DNA from: UBA8524 sp964215915
GTDB taxonomy: Bacteria; Bacteroidota; Bacteroidia; UBA8524
Length of the DNA: 64,000 nt
Assembly: GCA_964215915.1 (NCBI GenBank)
Contig: CAXPEB010000062.1
Span: 1-64,000 of the forward strand
Direction of reading: 5' to 3'
Position numbers and translations under genes: made by a program. Of the stretch, positions 1 to 6,006 are shown in pieces (within the stretch, counting starts at the first letter, position 1; every line of letters begins with the position of its first letter). The notes under the pieces were generated by a model that made no database searches, was not told where the DNA came from, and saw only the letters and a list, made by a program, of their open reading frames with translations.

Positions 1-21
1 CCTGCTTTTGTTATGCCCCCT

Positions 22-99
22 TCCCCCGGACTTTAGTCCGGGGAGACACTTTTAACCCACATATCCGATTAATCTTCCCCCCGGGATTTATCCCGGGGA
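22..99. repeat. REP-like double palindrome, unit 1
   Basis: Two perfect inverted repeats lie 35 nt apart. The first (24-43) has 9-bp arms CCCCGGACT/AGTCCGGGG around TT. The second (79-98) has arms CCCCGGGAT/ATCCCGGGG around TT. The spacer (ctttTAACC..ATATcCGAT..TCTTCC) matches the spacer of the two units at 2716-2793 and 2830-2908 in the same orientation, but the order of the two palindromes is reversed there. GC-rich palindromes of this kind resemble bacterial REP elements. No RAYT transposase is present in the window. Function is not known from the sequence; transcription termination or RNA stabilisation is possible. Confidence 0.8.
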
Positions 100-163
100 T
101 TCTCTCTATCTCATCGAACACGGGGCTTCACCAGAATACCCGAACCGGAGTTGTTTCATTCCC

Positions 164-171
164 TACCTTCG
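164..171 (+). promoter_or_regulatory. Putative -7 element of hrpB
   Basis: TACCTTCG matches the Bacteroidota -7 consensus TAnnTTTG at all but one position. It ends only 4 nt before the GTG start codon at 176, which would make the transcript essentially leaderless. No TTG -33 element is found at the expected distance. Confidence 0.4.
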
Positions 172-175
172 CAAC

Positions 176-2653
176 GTGTCTTTCGATCCGTTTTTACAGG
201 AACTGCCGGTTATAGAGATTATCGGCGATCTGCGTCAATGTCTGAGTGCAGGCTCGACAGCCATCGTTCATGCACCTCCCGGAGCCGGTAAAAGTACCCT
301 GCTTCCTTTGGCATTGATGGAGGAGGCTTTTCTGGAGAAAAAGAAGATACTGATGCTCGAACCCCGTCGCCTGGCCGCCCGCAGCATCGCCATGCGCATG
401 GCGGAACTTCTGGATGAACAACCTGGCGACAAGGTGGGCTATCGGATACGTTTTGAAAACCGAGTTTCGGAGGCTACACAGATAGAAGTGGTCACGGAAG
501 GGATACTTACCCGGATGCTTCAATCGGATCCGGAGCTGAATGGGGTAGGGCTGGTCATCTTCGACGAATTCCATGAACGGAGTATCCATGCCGACCTTGC
601 CCTGGCTTTATGCCGGGAAGCTCAGCGGGTATTACGTCCGGATTTACGCATACTCATCATGTCGGCGACGTTGAATACCGAACAACTCCGCAGCCTTCTG
701 GATGCTCCGGTGATAAGCAGTACCGGACGACAATATCCTGTTGATATCCGTTATGGAGACGGGGTTGATCCGCGGGTTGTTTCGGAGTTGGTGAGTGCAA
801 AAGTGTTGCAGGCAGCGAAAGAGGAAGAAGGGGATATCCTGGTATTCCTCCCCGGTGAGGCCGAGATACGCCGATGTGAAACGGAACTAAAAGCCAAACT
901 TCCCGGGGTTGAGATTCATCCTTTGTACGGGATGCTGCCCTCGAAACAACAATATGCCGCCATTGTGCCATCCCCAAGGGGAAATCGCAAAGTGGTCCTG
1001 GCTACTTCCATTGCAGAAACCAGTCTGACTATAGAAGGAGTCAGGGTAGTGATAGACTCCGGTTTGGGACGGAAATCGCGATTTGATCCACGTTCAGAAC
1101 TGTCCAGGCTGGAAACGGTGGTTATCTCTCAGGATTCGGCGGACCAGCGTGCCGGGCGTGCCGGACGGTTGGCTCCCGGTGTTTGCTACCGCATATGGAC
1201 CCTTGCCGACCAAGACCGCATGCAGCGCCATGATATTCCCGAATTGCTGGAAGCCGATCTTAGCTCACTCTGCCTGGAACTTCTGCAATGGGGGGTGAGT
1301 GACCCTGCTGCCCTGGAATGGCTGAATCCGCCACCGGCAGGCCATGTTCGTCAGGCAAGGGAAACTTTGGAGAGTTTGGGGGCTATGGAAAAGGGGAAGA
1401 TCACCTCCCATGGAAAGGAAATCCTCACCTTGCCCTGTCATCCCCGCATTGCACATATGCTCTTGTTGGCAGGGGATGATACAAGTACCCGGCTTGCCTG
1501 TGACCTGGCAGCCATACTTGAAGAAAGGGATCCCTTACCCAGAGATGCGGGTATCGATATCGCGCTTCGGGTGGAGGCCTTGCGTCGTTTCCGGGAGTCC
1601 GGGGGAAAGGGAGGTCGTTTCGGACGGATCAGGCAGATTGCCGACTCCTACTTGCGTATGCGCGGAATACAGGCGTCCAATGGTCCGGTTGACCCGTATG
1701 AATGTGGTTTGTTATTGGCACGGGCATTTCCGGAACGTATTGCCTCATCCAGACCGGGAAACAATTCTCAGTACCAGTTGGCCAACGGACGCTATGCCCA
1801 GGCAGGGGCCAAAGACGATCTGGGACATGAAGCCTGGCTTGCAGTAGCTCATGTGGATGCACGCGATGGACTGGGAAAAATCTTTATGGCGGCACCACTC
1901 AACCCAAAAGACCTTGTCCCGATGGTTAAGCAGGAGCGGGTGGTGCGCTGGGATAGCCGAAAAGGCATTCTCCAGGCCTCCATGGATTTGCGCATAGGCT
2001 CCATCGTGTTGCAGTCCAAGCCACTCAATGACGCCGATCCGTCTGAACTACGCCAGGCAATCTGCCGGGCTGTGGCTGAAGACGGAGAACGACTGCTCAA
2101 CTGGGACGACCGGGTAAGGAACTGGCAGAACCGGGTGCTGTCATTGAGGAAATGGAGACCGGATGAAGGTTGGCCGGAAGTGAGTATCCCGACATTGCTC
2201 AGTATTACCGAAAGCTGGCTGGAACCTTATCTCGATGGAGTAAAAAAAGCAGAGGACCTGAAAAAACTGGATCTGGAGAAGATACTGCCGTATAGCCTGA
2301 GCTATGAACAACAAAGGCGTTTGGATGAGTTGGCACCTGCTGTGCTGGAGGTGCCCAGCGGTTCCCGTATCCCTTTGAATTATGCCGCGAACGGAGATGC
2401 CCCGGTATTGTCGGTACGCTTGCAGCAAGTATTCGGTATGGCAGAAAGTCCGAAAGTAAATGAAGGGAAAGTTACCGTGATCATGGAGCTTCTGTCACCG
2501 GCTTTGCGACCGGTACAAACCACAACGGATTTGAAGAACTTCTGGAACGCCACCTATTTTGAAGTGAAGAAAGAATTGAAGCGCCGCTATCCGAAACACG
2601 CATGGCCCGACGACCCCTGGACCGCAAAAGCCATTAAGGGAGTAAAGAGGTAA
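176..2653 (+). CDS. hrpB: ATP-dependent helicase HrpB
   Basis: This is a full-length (825 aa) superfamily 2 DEAH/RHA-type helicase of the HrpB family. The Walker A motif APPGAGKST is at about residues 33-41, motif Ia EPRRLAARS at 62-70, the HrpB-typical DEFH box (instead of DEAH) at 130-133, SAT at 163-165, and motif VI QRAGRAGR near residue 325. The C-terminal third carries the HrpB-specific region, ending in the conserved HAWPDDPW. The start is a GTG, since no ATG lies upstream in frame and the first residues already align with the family. It is a single-gene unit. REP-like repeats lie on both sides. The cellular RNA substrate of HrpB is not well established in any species, so the role in RNA metabolism is an assignment by family only. 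Confidence 0.93.
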   Translation: MSFDPFLQELPVIEIIGDLRQCLSAGSTAIVHAPPGAGKSTLLPLALMEEAFLEKKKILMLEPRRLAARSIAMRMAELLDEQPGDKVGYRIRFENRVSEATQIEVVTEGILTRMLQSDPELNGVGLVIFDEFHERSIHADLALALCREAQRVLRPDLRILIMSATLNTEQLRSLLDAPVISSTGRQYPVDIRYGDGVDPRVVSELVSAKVLQAAKEEEGDILVFLPGEAEIRRCETELKAKLPGVEIHPLYGMLPSKQQYAAIVPSPRGNRKVVLATSIAETSLTIEGVRVVIDSGLGRKSRFDPRSELSRLETVVISQDSADQRAGRAGRLAPGVCYRIWTLADQDRMQRHDIPELLEADLSSLCLELLQWGVSDPAALEWLNPPPAGHVRQARETLESLGAMEKGKITSHGKEILTLPCHPRIAHMLLLAGDDTSTRLACDLAAILEERDPLPRDAGIDIALRVEALRRFRESGGKGGRFGRIRQIADSYLRMRGIQASNGPVDPYECGLLLARAFPERIASSRPGNNSQYQLANGRYAQAGAKDDLGHEAWLAVAHVDARDGLGKIFMAAPLNPKDLVPMVKQERVVRWDSRKGILQASMDLRIGSIVLQSKPLNDADPSELRQAICRAVAEDGERLLNWDDRVRNWQNRVLSLRKWRPDEGWPEVSIPTLLSITESWLEPYLDGVKKAEDLKKLDLEKILPYSLSYEQQRRLDELAPAVLEVPSGSRIPLNYAANGDAPVLSVRLQQVFGMAESPKVNEGKVTVIMELLSPALRPVQTTTDLKNFWNATYFEVKKELKRRYPKHAWPDDPWTAKAIKGVKR

Positions 2654-2715
2654 CAGATCAAGTCAAAAAAGCGGTGGACAGGAGTACACCACACACGTTA
2701 TTTTTATTTTTAGCC

Positions 2716-2793
2716 TTCCCCCGGGATTTATCCCGGGGAGGCACTCTTTAACCAAAATATGCGATAGTCTTCCCCCGGACTTCAGTCCGGGGA
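2716..2793. repeat. REP-like double palindrome, unit 2
   Basis: Palindrome 2719-2738 (arms CCCCGGGAT/ATCCCGGGG, TT centre) and palindrome 2773-2792 (arms CCCCGGACT/AGTCCGGGG, TC centre) are separated by a spacer containing CTTTAACCAAAATATGCGAT. The next unit (2830-2908) has nearly the same spacer and flank. The region 2654-2940 between hrpB and the convergent small membrane gene holds only these two units; no gene was seen in it. Confidence 0.85.
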
Positions 2794-2829
2794 TTCATCA
2801 CAAAAAAGCTCCGCTATCATTATGACTCC

Positions 2830-2908
2830 TTCCCCGGGATTTATCCCGGGGAGATATTCTCTTTAACCAAAATATGCGATAGTCTTCCCCCGGACTTCAG
2901 TCCGGGGA
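2830..2908. repeat. REP-like double palindrome, unit 3
   Basis: Same architecture as unit 2: GGGAT-type palindrome at 2832-2851, conserved spacer, GGACT-type palindrome at 2888-2907, followed by CATCATAAAAAAGC, which also follows unit 2 with one change. Units 2 and 3 look like a direct tandem duplication. The sequence AAAAGCAGG just after it (2919-2927) is the inverse of CCTGCTTTT at window positions 1-9. Confidence 0.85.
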
Positions 2909-2940
2909 CTCATCATAAAAAAGCAGGTTGCTCATAACCT

Positions 2941-3180
2941 TTAATCTCCGGCATCGTTCCGGATGGTCCCTCGTTGAGGTACCTCACAACCATTTGGTCC
3001 GCAGCATGCCGTATTGAAGATGCCCTGGTACAGGAACCAGCTTCCGAATAACGCGGGGAGCCAATCCTGTTGCACCAATCCGGCGATCATAACCCCGCCC
3101 CCGACGCTCACCCGGAGAATTCGGGAGAAGTTCCAGGCACGCCGGTCGAGCAGGGCTGTTCGTTGCAAAAAACGCTTCAC
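2941..3180 (-). CDS. YgaP-like (DUF2892-type) small inner-membrane protein
   Basis: 79 aa with a GTG start, 3 nt after the stop of the upstream rhodanese gene. The N-terminal RRAWNFSRILRVSVGGGVMIAGL and following WLPALFGSWFLYQGIFNTACC form two hydrophobic segments typical of the DUF2892/YgaP transmembrane domain. The sequence ends with a cysteine motif TACCGPNGCE, which in this family often accompanies rhodanese domains. Together with the two upstream rhodaneses it probably forms a membrane-anchored sulfur-transfer unit: YgaP of E. coli carries both domains on one chain, here they are separate genes. The substrate is unknown. Confidence 0.75.
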   Translation of the reverse strand: MKRFLQRTALLDRRAWNFSRILRVSVGGGVMIAGLVQQDWLPALFGSWFLYQGIFNTACCGPNGCEVPQRGTIRNDAGD

Positions 3181-3183
3181 AAC

Positions 3184-3501
3184 TTAACGCAATTTGTTTT
3201 GCAGGCTGTGCCAGGATCCGCCATTGTAGACCTGGGCATAACCATTGGATTTCAATACGGATTTCGCCACGGAACTACGCATTCCGGAAGCACAGCACGT
3301 AATGATAGGGGTGTTTTTGTCTTTCAGCTTGGAGAGCTGGTTTCCCAGATTATCCACGGGAATATTCATGGAGCCTTTGATATGCCCCGATTGGTATTCG
3401 CCTTTGCTGCGCACATCCAGGATAATGGCGCCGCTTTTAACCAATTCTTTGTAATCGACCTTCGGACCGAACCCGAGGAGGTTTTTCAGTGTAGTTAACA
3501 C
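3184..3501 (-). CDS. Rhodanese-like sulfurtransferase (second of tandem pair)
   Basis: A single-domain rhodanese of 105 aa. It has the fold-typical IILDVRSKGEYQSGHIKGSMNIP block at about residues 26-48, and the active-site loop CCASGMRS at 69-76, with Cys70 as the likely persulfide-forming residue and an adjacent Cys69. There is no signal peptide, so it should be cytoplasmic. It lies between a second rhodanese (60 nt upstream) and the DUF2892-type membrane gene (3 nt downstream), all on the minus strand. Likely role: persulfide transfer or sulfur detoxification. Confidence 0.88.
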   Translation of the reverse strand: MLTTLKNLLGFGPKVDYKELVKSGAIILDVRSKGEYQSGHIKGSMNIPVDNLGNQLSKLKDKNTPIITCCASGMRSSVAKSVLKSNGYAQVYNGGSWHSLQNKLR

Positions 3502-3560
3502 AGTTATTTATTTAATGTATTTTATGAAAAGTTAAGGATGGATAAAGGATCCGTTGCCGT

Positions 3561-3845
3561 TTAAGCAGATTTGCTTTTGAGGTAATTGACGTCCAGCCAG
3601 GAACCGGCATTATAACATTCTACTCCGGCTTGTTGAAGCATCTGGGTAGCCATTCCGCTGCGACCTCCGGAAGCACAACAGAGAATCAGCGGTGCTTGCA
3701 GTTGTTTGATCTCATCGAAGCGAAAACTCAGCTCCTGTACGGGGATATTTACGGATCCGGCAACATGGCCGCCCATAAATTCTTCGGGGGTACGTACGTC
3801 GACGATAGTGCCCTGATTGTTTTGAATCAATTCGTGAATGCTCAT
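3561..3845 (-). CDS. Rhodanese-like sulfurtransferase (first of tandem pair)
   Basis: 94 aa from the ATG at 3845; a longer in-frame reading to 3914 is rejected because MSIHELIQNNQGTIVDVRTPEEF is the normal rhodanese beginning and a -7 element lies at 3871-3878, inside the longer version. The active loop is CCASGGRS with Cys57 catalytic and Cys56 beside it, the same double-cysteine arrangement as in the next gene. It is the first gene of the rhodanese-rhodanese-DUF2892 operon. The two rhodaneses are clearly paralogous but diverged, so the pair is not a recent duplication. Confidence 0.85.
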   Translation of the reverse strand: MSIHELIQNNQGTIVDVRTPEEFMGGHVAGSVNIPVQELSFRFDEIKQLQAPLILCCASGGRSGMATQMLQQAGVECYNAGSWLDVNYLKSKSA

Positions 3846-3870
3846 GACAGATTGTTTAATTGTTACGATA

Positions 3871-3878
3871 CAAAGGTA
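3871..3878 (-). promoter_or_regulatory. -7 element of the rhodanese operon
   Basis: Read on the minus strand this is TACCTTTG, a perfect match to TAnnTTTG, 25 nt upstream of the ATG at 3845. A TTG on the same strand (3894-3896) is only 15 nt away, shorter than usual. Confidence 0.5.
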
Positions 3879-3934
3879 GAATGCCCCTAAGCCCAACCCG
3901 GTAACCTGTGTCACACAGCGAAAAATACGGAAAC

Positions 3935-3964
3935 AAAAAACCCCGGTTCATTGAACCGGGGTTT
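3935..3964 (-). terminator. Rho-independent terminator of rpsF-rpsR-rplI
   Basis: A 12-bp perfect stem (3938-3949 with 3953-3964, loop 3950-3952) is followed on the minus strand by a run of six T (3940-3935). It lies 28 nt after the rplI stop codon. Confidence 0.9.
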
Positions 3965-3991
3965 CTAGTAGCATTATGAATCAATATCGGA

Positions 3992-4435
3992 TTACTCCGC
4001 AACCACTTCCACGTTTACCTGTATGGAATGTTCGCGGTGCAGGTTAACGGTAGCGGTATAAGCGCCCAGGGTTTTAATGTCCTGGTCGAGCACGATCTTG
4101 CGGCGATCCACTTCAAAGCCTTCGTTTTTGAGGGCCTGAGAAATCTGCAGGGAAGTAATGGAACCAAAGATTTTGTCATTGGCACCTGCTTTTGCTCCTA
4201 TTTTAATGCTCACGCCATTGAGTTTGCCGGCGAGTTTTTCAGCATCCTGCTTGATCTTCTCTTGTTTGAAAGCAGCCTGACGCAGGTTTTCCTGCAGCAC
4301 TTTCATGTTGCTTTCATTTGCAACAACGGCCATCCCTTGCGGAATAAGGAAGTTACGGGCGTATCCGTCTTTTACACTGACTACATCATCCTTGTAACCC
4401 AGCGCTTTAACGTCTTGTTTCAGAATAATTTTCAT
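3992..4435 (-). CDS. rplI: 50S ribosomal protein bL9
   Basis: 147 aa, the usual length. The N-terminal domain MKIILKQDVKALGYKDDVVSVKDGYARNFLIP is the classic L9 signature, followed by the long central helix (about residues 40-75) and the C-terminal RNA-binding domain ending in HREHSIQVNVEVVAE. It is the last gene of the rpsF-rpsR-rplI operon, 12 nt after rpsR. A perfect AGGAGG sits 7 nt upstream of its ATG, which is uncommon in this phylum. Confidence 0.97.
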   Translation of the reverse strand: MKIILKQDVKALGYKDDVVSVKDGYARNFLIPQGMAVVANESNMKVLQENLRQAAFKQEKIKQDAEKLAGKLNGVSIKIGAKAGANDKIFGSITSLQISQALKNEGFEVDRRKIVLDQDIKTLGAYTATVNLHREHSIQVNVEVVAE

Positions 4436-4442
4436 CGCTTGT

Positions 4443-4448
4443 CCTCCT
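4443..4448 (-). promoter_or_regulatory. Perfect Shine-Dalgarno before rplI
   Basis: AGGAGG on the minus strand, 7 nt from the rplI ATG (4435-4433), overlapping the rpsR stop codon by one base. Other genes in the window lack such a site apart from rpsR. Confidence 0.8.
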
Positions 4449-4720
4449 TATTTTAATGAATCACCAACATAGGGAAGGATAGCCAGGTGACGAGCGCGTT
4501 TAACCGCCTGCGACACCTTGCGCTGATACTTCAGGGAAGTTCCGGTAATACGACGTGGCAACAGTTTGCCCTGCTCGTTCAGGAACTTCATGAGGAAATC
4601 AGGATCCTTGTAATCGATGTATTTGATACCGTTCTTTTTGAAACGGCAATACTTTTTGTTGGGAACACCGGTAGGGGTGGTGTTAAAGATAAAGTTCCCT
4701 TTTTGTCTGCGCTTGCTCAT
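4448..4720 (-). CDS. rpsR: 30S ribosomal protein bS18
   Basis: 90 aa. The C-terminal core LLRFLNEQGKLLPRR-like segment is present as FLNEQGKLLPRRITGTSLKYQRK, followed by AVKRARHLAILPYV, the standard S18 end. The N-terminus is basic (MSKRRQKGNF). Its ATG overlaps the rpsF stop codon in ATGA, and a perfect AGGAGG precedes it by 7 nt. bS18 binds next to bS6 on the 30S platform; in Flavobacterium these two with bS21 are known to hide the 16S anti-Shine-Dalgarno. Confidence 0.97.
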   Translation of the reverse strand: MSKRRQKGNFIFNTTPTGVPNKKYCRFKKNGIKYIDYKDPDFLMKFLNEQGKLLPRRITGTSLKYQRKVSQAVKRARHLAILPYVGDSLK

Positions 4721-5121
4721 GATTCTTCCTCCTCTTCAAGTTTAATTTTGGTACCGGCTGCAACGGCTTTGGCGCCTTTGCTTCCGTTGAATTCTCCGTT
4801 GCGTTTACGTTGGTTGTAAATCACACCGTGTTTGTCGAGGCTAACGGTCAGGAAACGCATGATGCGCTCGTCGCGTTTAAGGGCAAGCTCCAGTGGCGAA
4901 ATAGCCGTTCCGGGTGCTTTGTACTCGAAAATGTGGTAAAATCCTGTGGATTTTTTCTGGATGGGGTAGGCTAACTTGGTCAGCCCCCAATTGTCTTCAT
5001 GGACAATCTCTCCTCCCTGCTCTGTGATCAACTCTCTGAATTTTTTGACCGTTTCTTTCATCTGGTCTTCCGAGAGTACGGGTGTTAATACAATCACAGA
5101 TTCATAGTTTGTCATTTCCAT
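4717..5121 (-). CDS. rpsF: 30S ribosomal protein bS6
   Basis: 134 aa. The start MEMTNYESVIVLTPVLSEDQ and the segment KLAYPIQKKSTGFYHIFEY are diagnostic of S6. A second ATG two codons later (5115) is an equally possible start. The C-terminal extension ends in a glutamate run (LEEEEES), whose codons also create the Shine-Dalgarno of rpsR. It is the first gene of the operon, with a well-formed promoter 20-50 nt upstream and no Shine-Dalgarno of its own. Confidence 0.96.
   Translation of the reverse strand: MEMTNYESVIVLTPVLSEDQMKETVKKFRELITEQGGEIVHEDNWGLTKLAYPIQKKSTGFYHIFEYKAPGTAISPLELALKRDERIMRFLTVSLDKHGVIYNQRKRNGEFNGSKGAKAVAAGTKIKLEEEEES
4728..4733 (-). promoter_or_regulatory. Perfect Shine-Dalgarno before rpsR
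   Basis: AGGAGG on the minus strand, 7 nt from the rpsR ATG. It lies inside the Glu codons at the end of rpsF, so coding constraint could explain it in part. Confidence 0.7.
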
Positions 5122-5144
5122 AAATCGTGTTTAATAAAGGGCTG

Positions 5145-5175
5145 CAAAGATAAAAATTGGTATGGGAAAAAGCAA
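5145..5175 (-). promoter_or_regulatory. Promoter of rpsF-rpsR-rplI
   Basis: On the minus strand a -33 TTG (5175-5173) is followed after exactly 20 nt by a -7 element TATCTTTG (5152-5145). Both match the Bacteroidota sigma-A consensus. The rpsF ATG is 23 nt downstream. Confidence 0.85.
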
Positions 5176-5269
5176 CCCTGGGAACCATCGCAATTTCTTC
5201 TGCTTTCCAAAACCTTTTCAAACATACCCGCATACACGGCAGATCGGGGTATCGGGCGGGATACCGTTC

Positions 5270-5845
5270 TTATTTCTCTTTATGATGACCAAAGTCGGGT
5301 TTACCCGCGCTGTGGTGCAGCAACTTGCCTTCACAGAAGAAAAAGTGCTGAGGAACTCCCCGGTATTCCCCGGGTGCCAGCGCCTCACAGAAGGCCTGTA
5401 TCTTTTTGCTTTCATCCGAACCGTAAATCCTTGAGTCCAGTACATACGAGCTTGCCGGATAAGGAGATCTTCCGATGAATTTATGTATGGATGGATAGTC
5501 GTAGTTGGTAGAGATAAAGAGGATGTTCTCCATTCTGATTCCCAACCGTTCCGCTTCTTTCGGATAGAATCCGGTTTTAACATCCAGCACACAATGCGCG
5601 CACCAGGGAGCCCAGAGAATGACCCAGGTAGTATCGGAAGTTGCCACCCGTTCCCGTAAACCGCGCTCATCCATATGCCGAATCTCAAAACCATCCTTTT
5701 CGTAAAGGGTTTCCCGGTTAAGTTGCACCTCTTCCCGCTCACTTCCGTCATCATTAAAACGGCGCGGTGCCACGGTAATACAAGCCTGGGAAAAGATCAG
5801 CCAGGATAGGATCAGGAGAAAGTAAGAGGATATCTTCGGTTTCAT
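5270..5845 (-). CDS. Thioredoxin-like lipoprotein
   Basis: 191 aa from the ATG at 5845; a 13-residue upstream extension is rejected because the signal sequence MKPKISSYFLLILSWLIFSQAC begins here. Cys22 is the likely lipidated residue. The mature part has a thioredoxin active site WAPWCAHC with Cys82 and Cys85, and a probable cis-proline in RGVPQHFFF. The strand before the active site (TTWVILWAPWC) fits the fold. It would act at the periplasmic side of the membrane in thiol reduction or as a TlpA-like protein. It is a single gene between the rpsF promoter and dnaX; the partner is unknown. Confidence 0.8.
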   Translation of the reverse strand: MKPKISSYFLLILSWLIFSQACITVAPRRFNDDGSEREEVQLNRETLYEKDGFEIRHMDERGLRERVATSDTTWVILWAPWCAHCVLDVKTGFYPKEAERLGIRMENILFISTNYDYPSIHKFIGRSPYPASSYVLDSRIYGSDESKKIQAFCEALAPGEYRGVPQHFFFCEGKLLHHSAGKPDFGHHKEK

Positions 5846-5987
5846 AAGGGACCTGCCTTTGCTTTGTTCCTCATACGCAACCAACCCGCAATAGTTACAG
5901 CATCCATCGAAAACGAACTACCCCGTCCGGTATCCACGGGAAGCGGGCAATTTATCCCCAGACCCCGCATCCGCATCCCCGAATACC

Positions 5988-5995
5988 TATATTTG
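5988..5995 (+). promoter_or_regulatory. -7 element of dnaX
   Basis: TATATTTG, a perfect TAnnTTTG, ends 11 nt before the dnaX ATG, which implies a leader of only a few nucleotides. No convincing -33 TTG is present. Confidence 0.5.
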
Positions 5996-6006
5996 ATCCC
6001 TCGAAT

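Noticed and set aside
22..2908. Palindromic repeats as a CRISPR array
   Set aside because: Only three units, each of two different palindromes with a conserved (not variable) spacer, and interrupted by hrpB. No cas gene is present.
1..2927. hrpB as cargo of a mobile element bounded by CCTGCTTTT inverted ends
   Set aside because: Only a 9-bp match, no transposase or target duplication, and hrpB is a normal chromosomal gene. The match could be chance.
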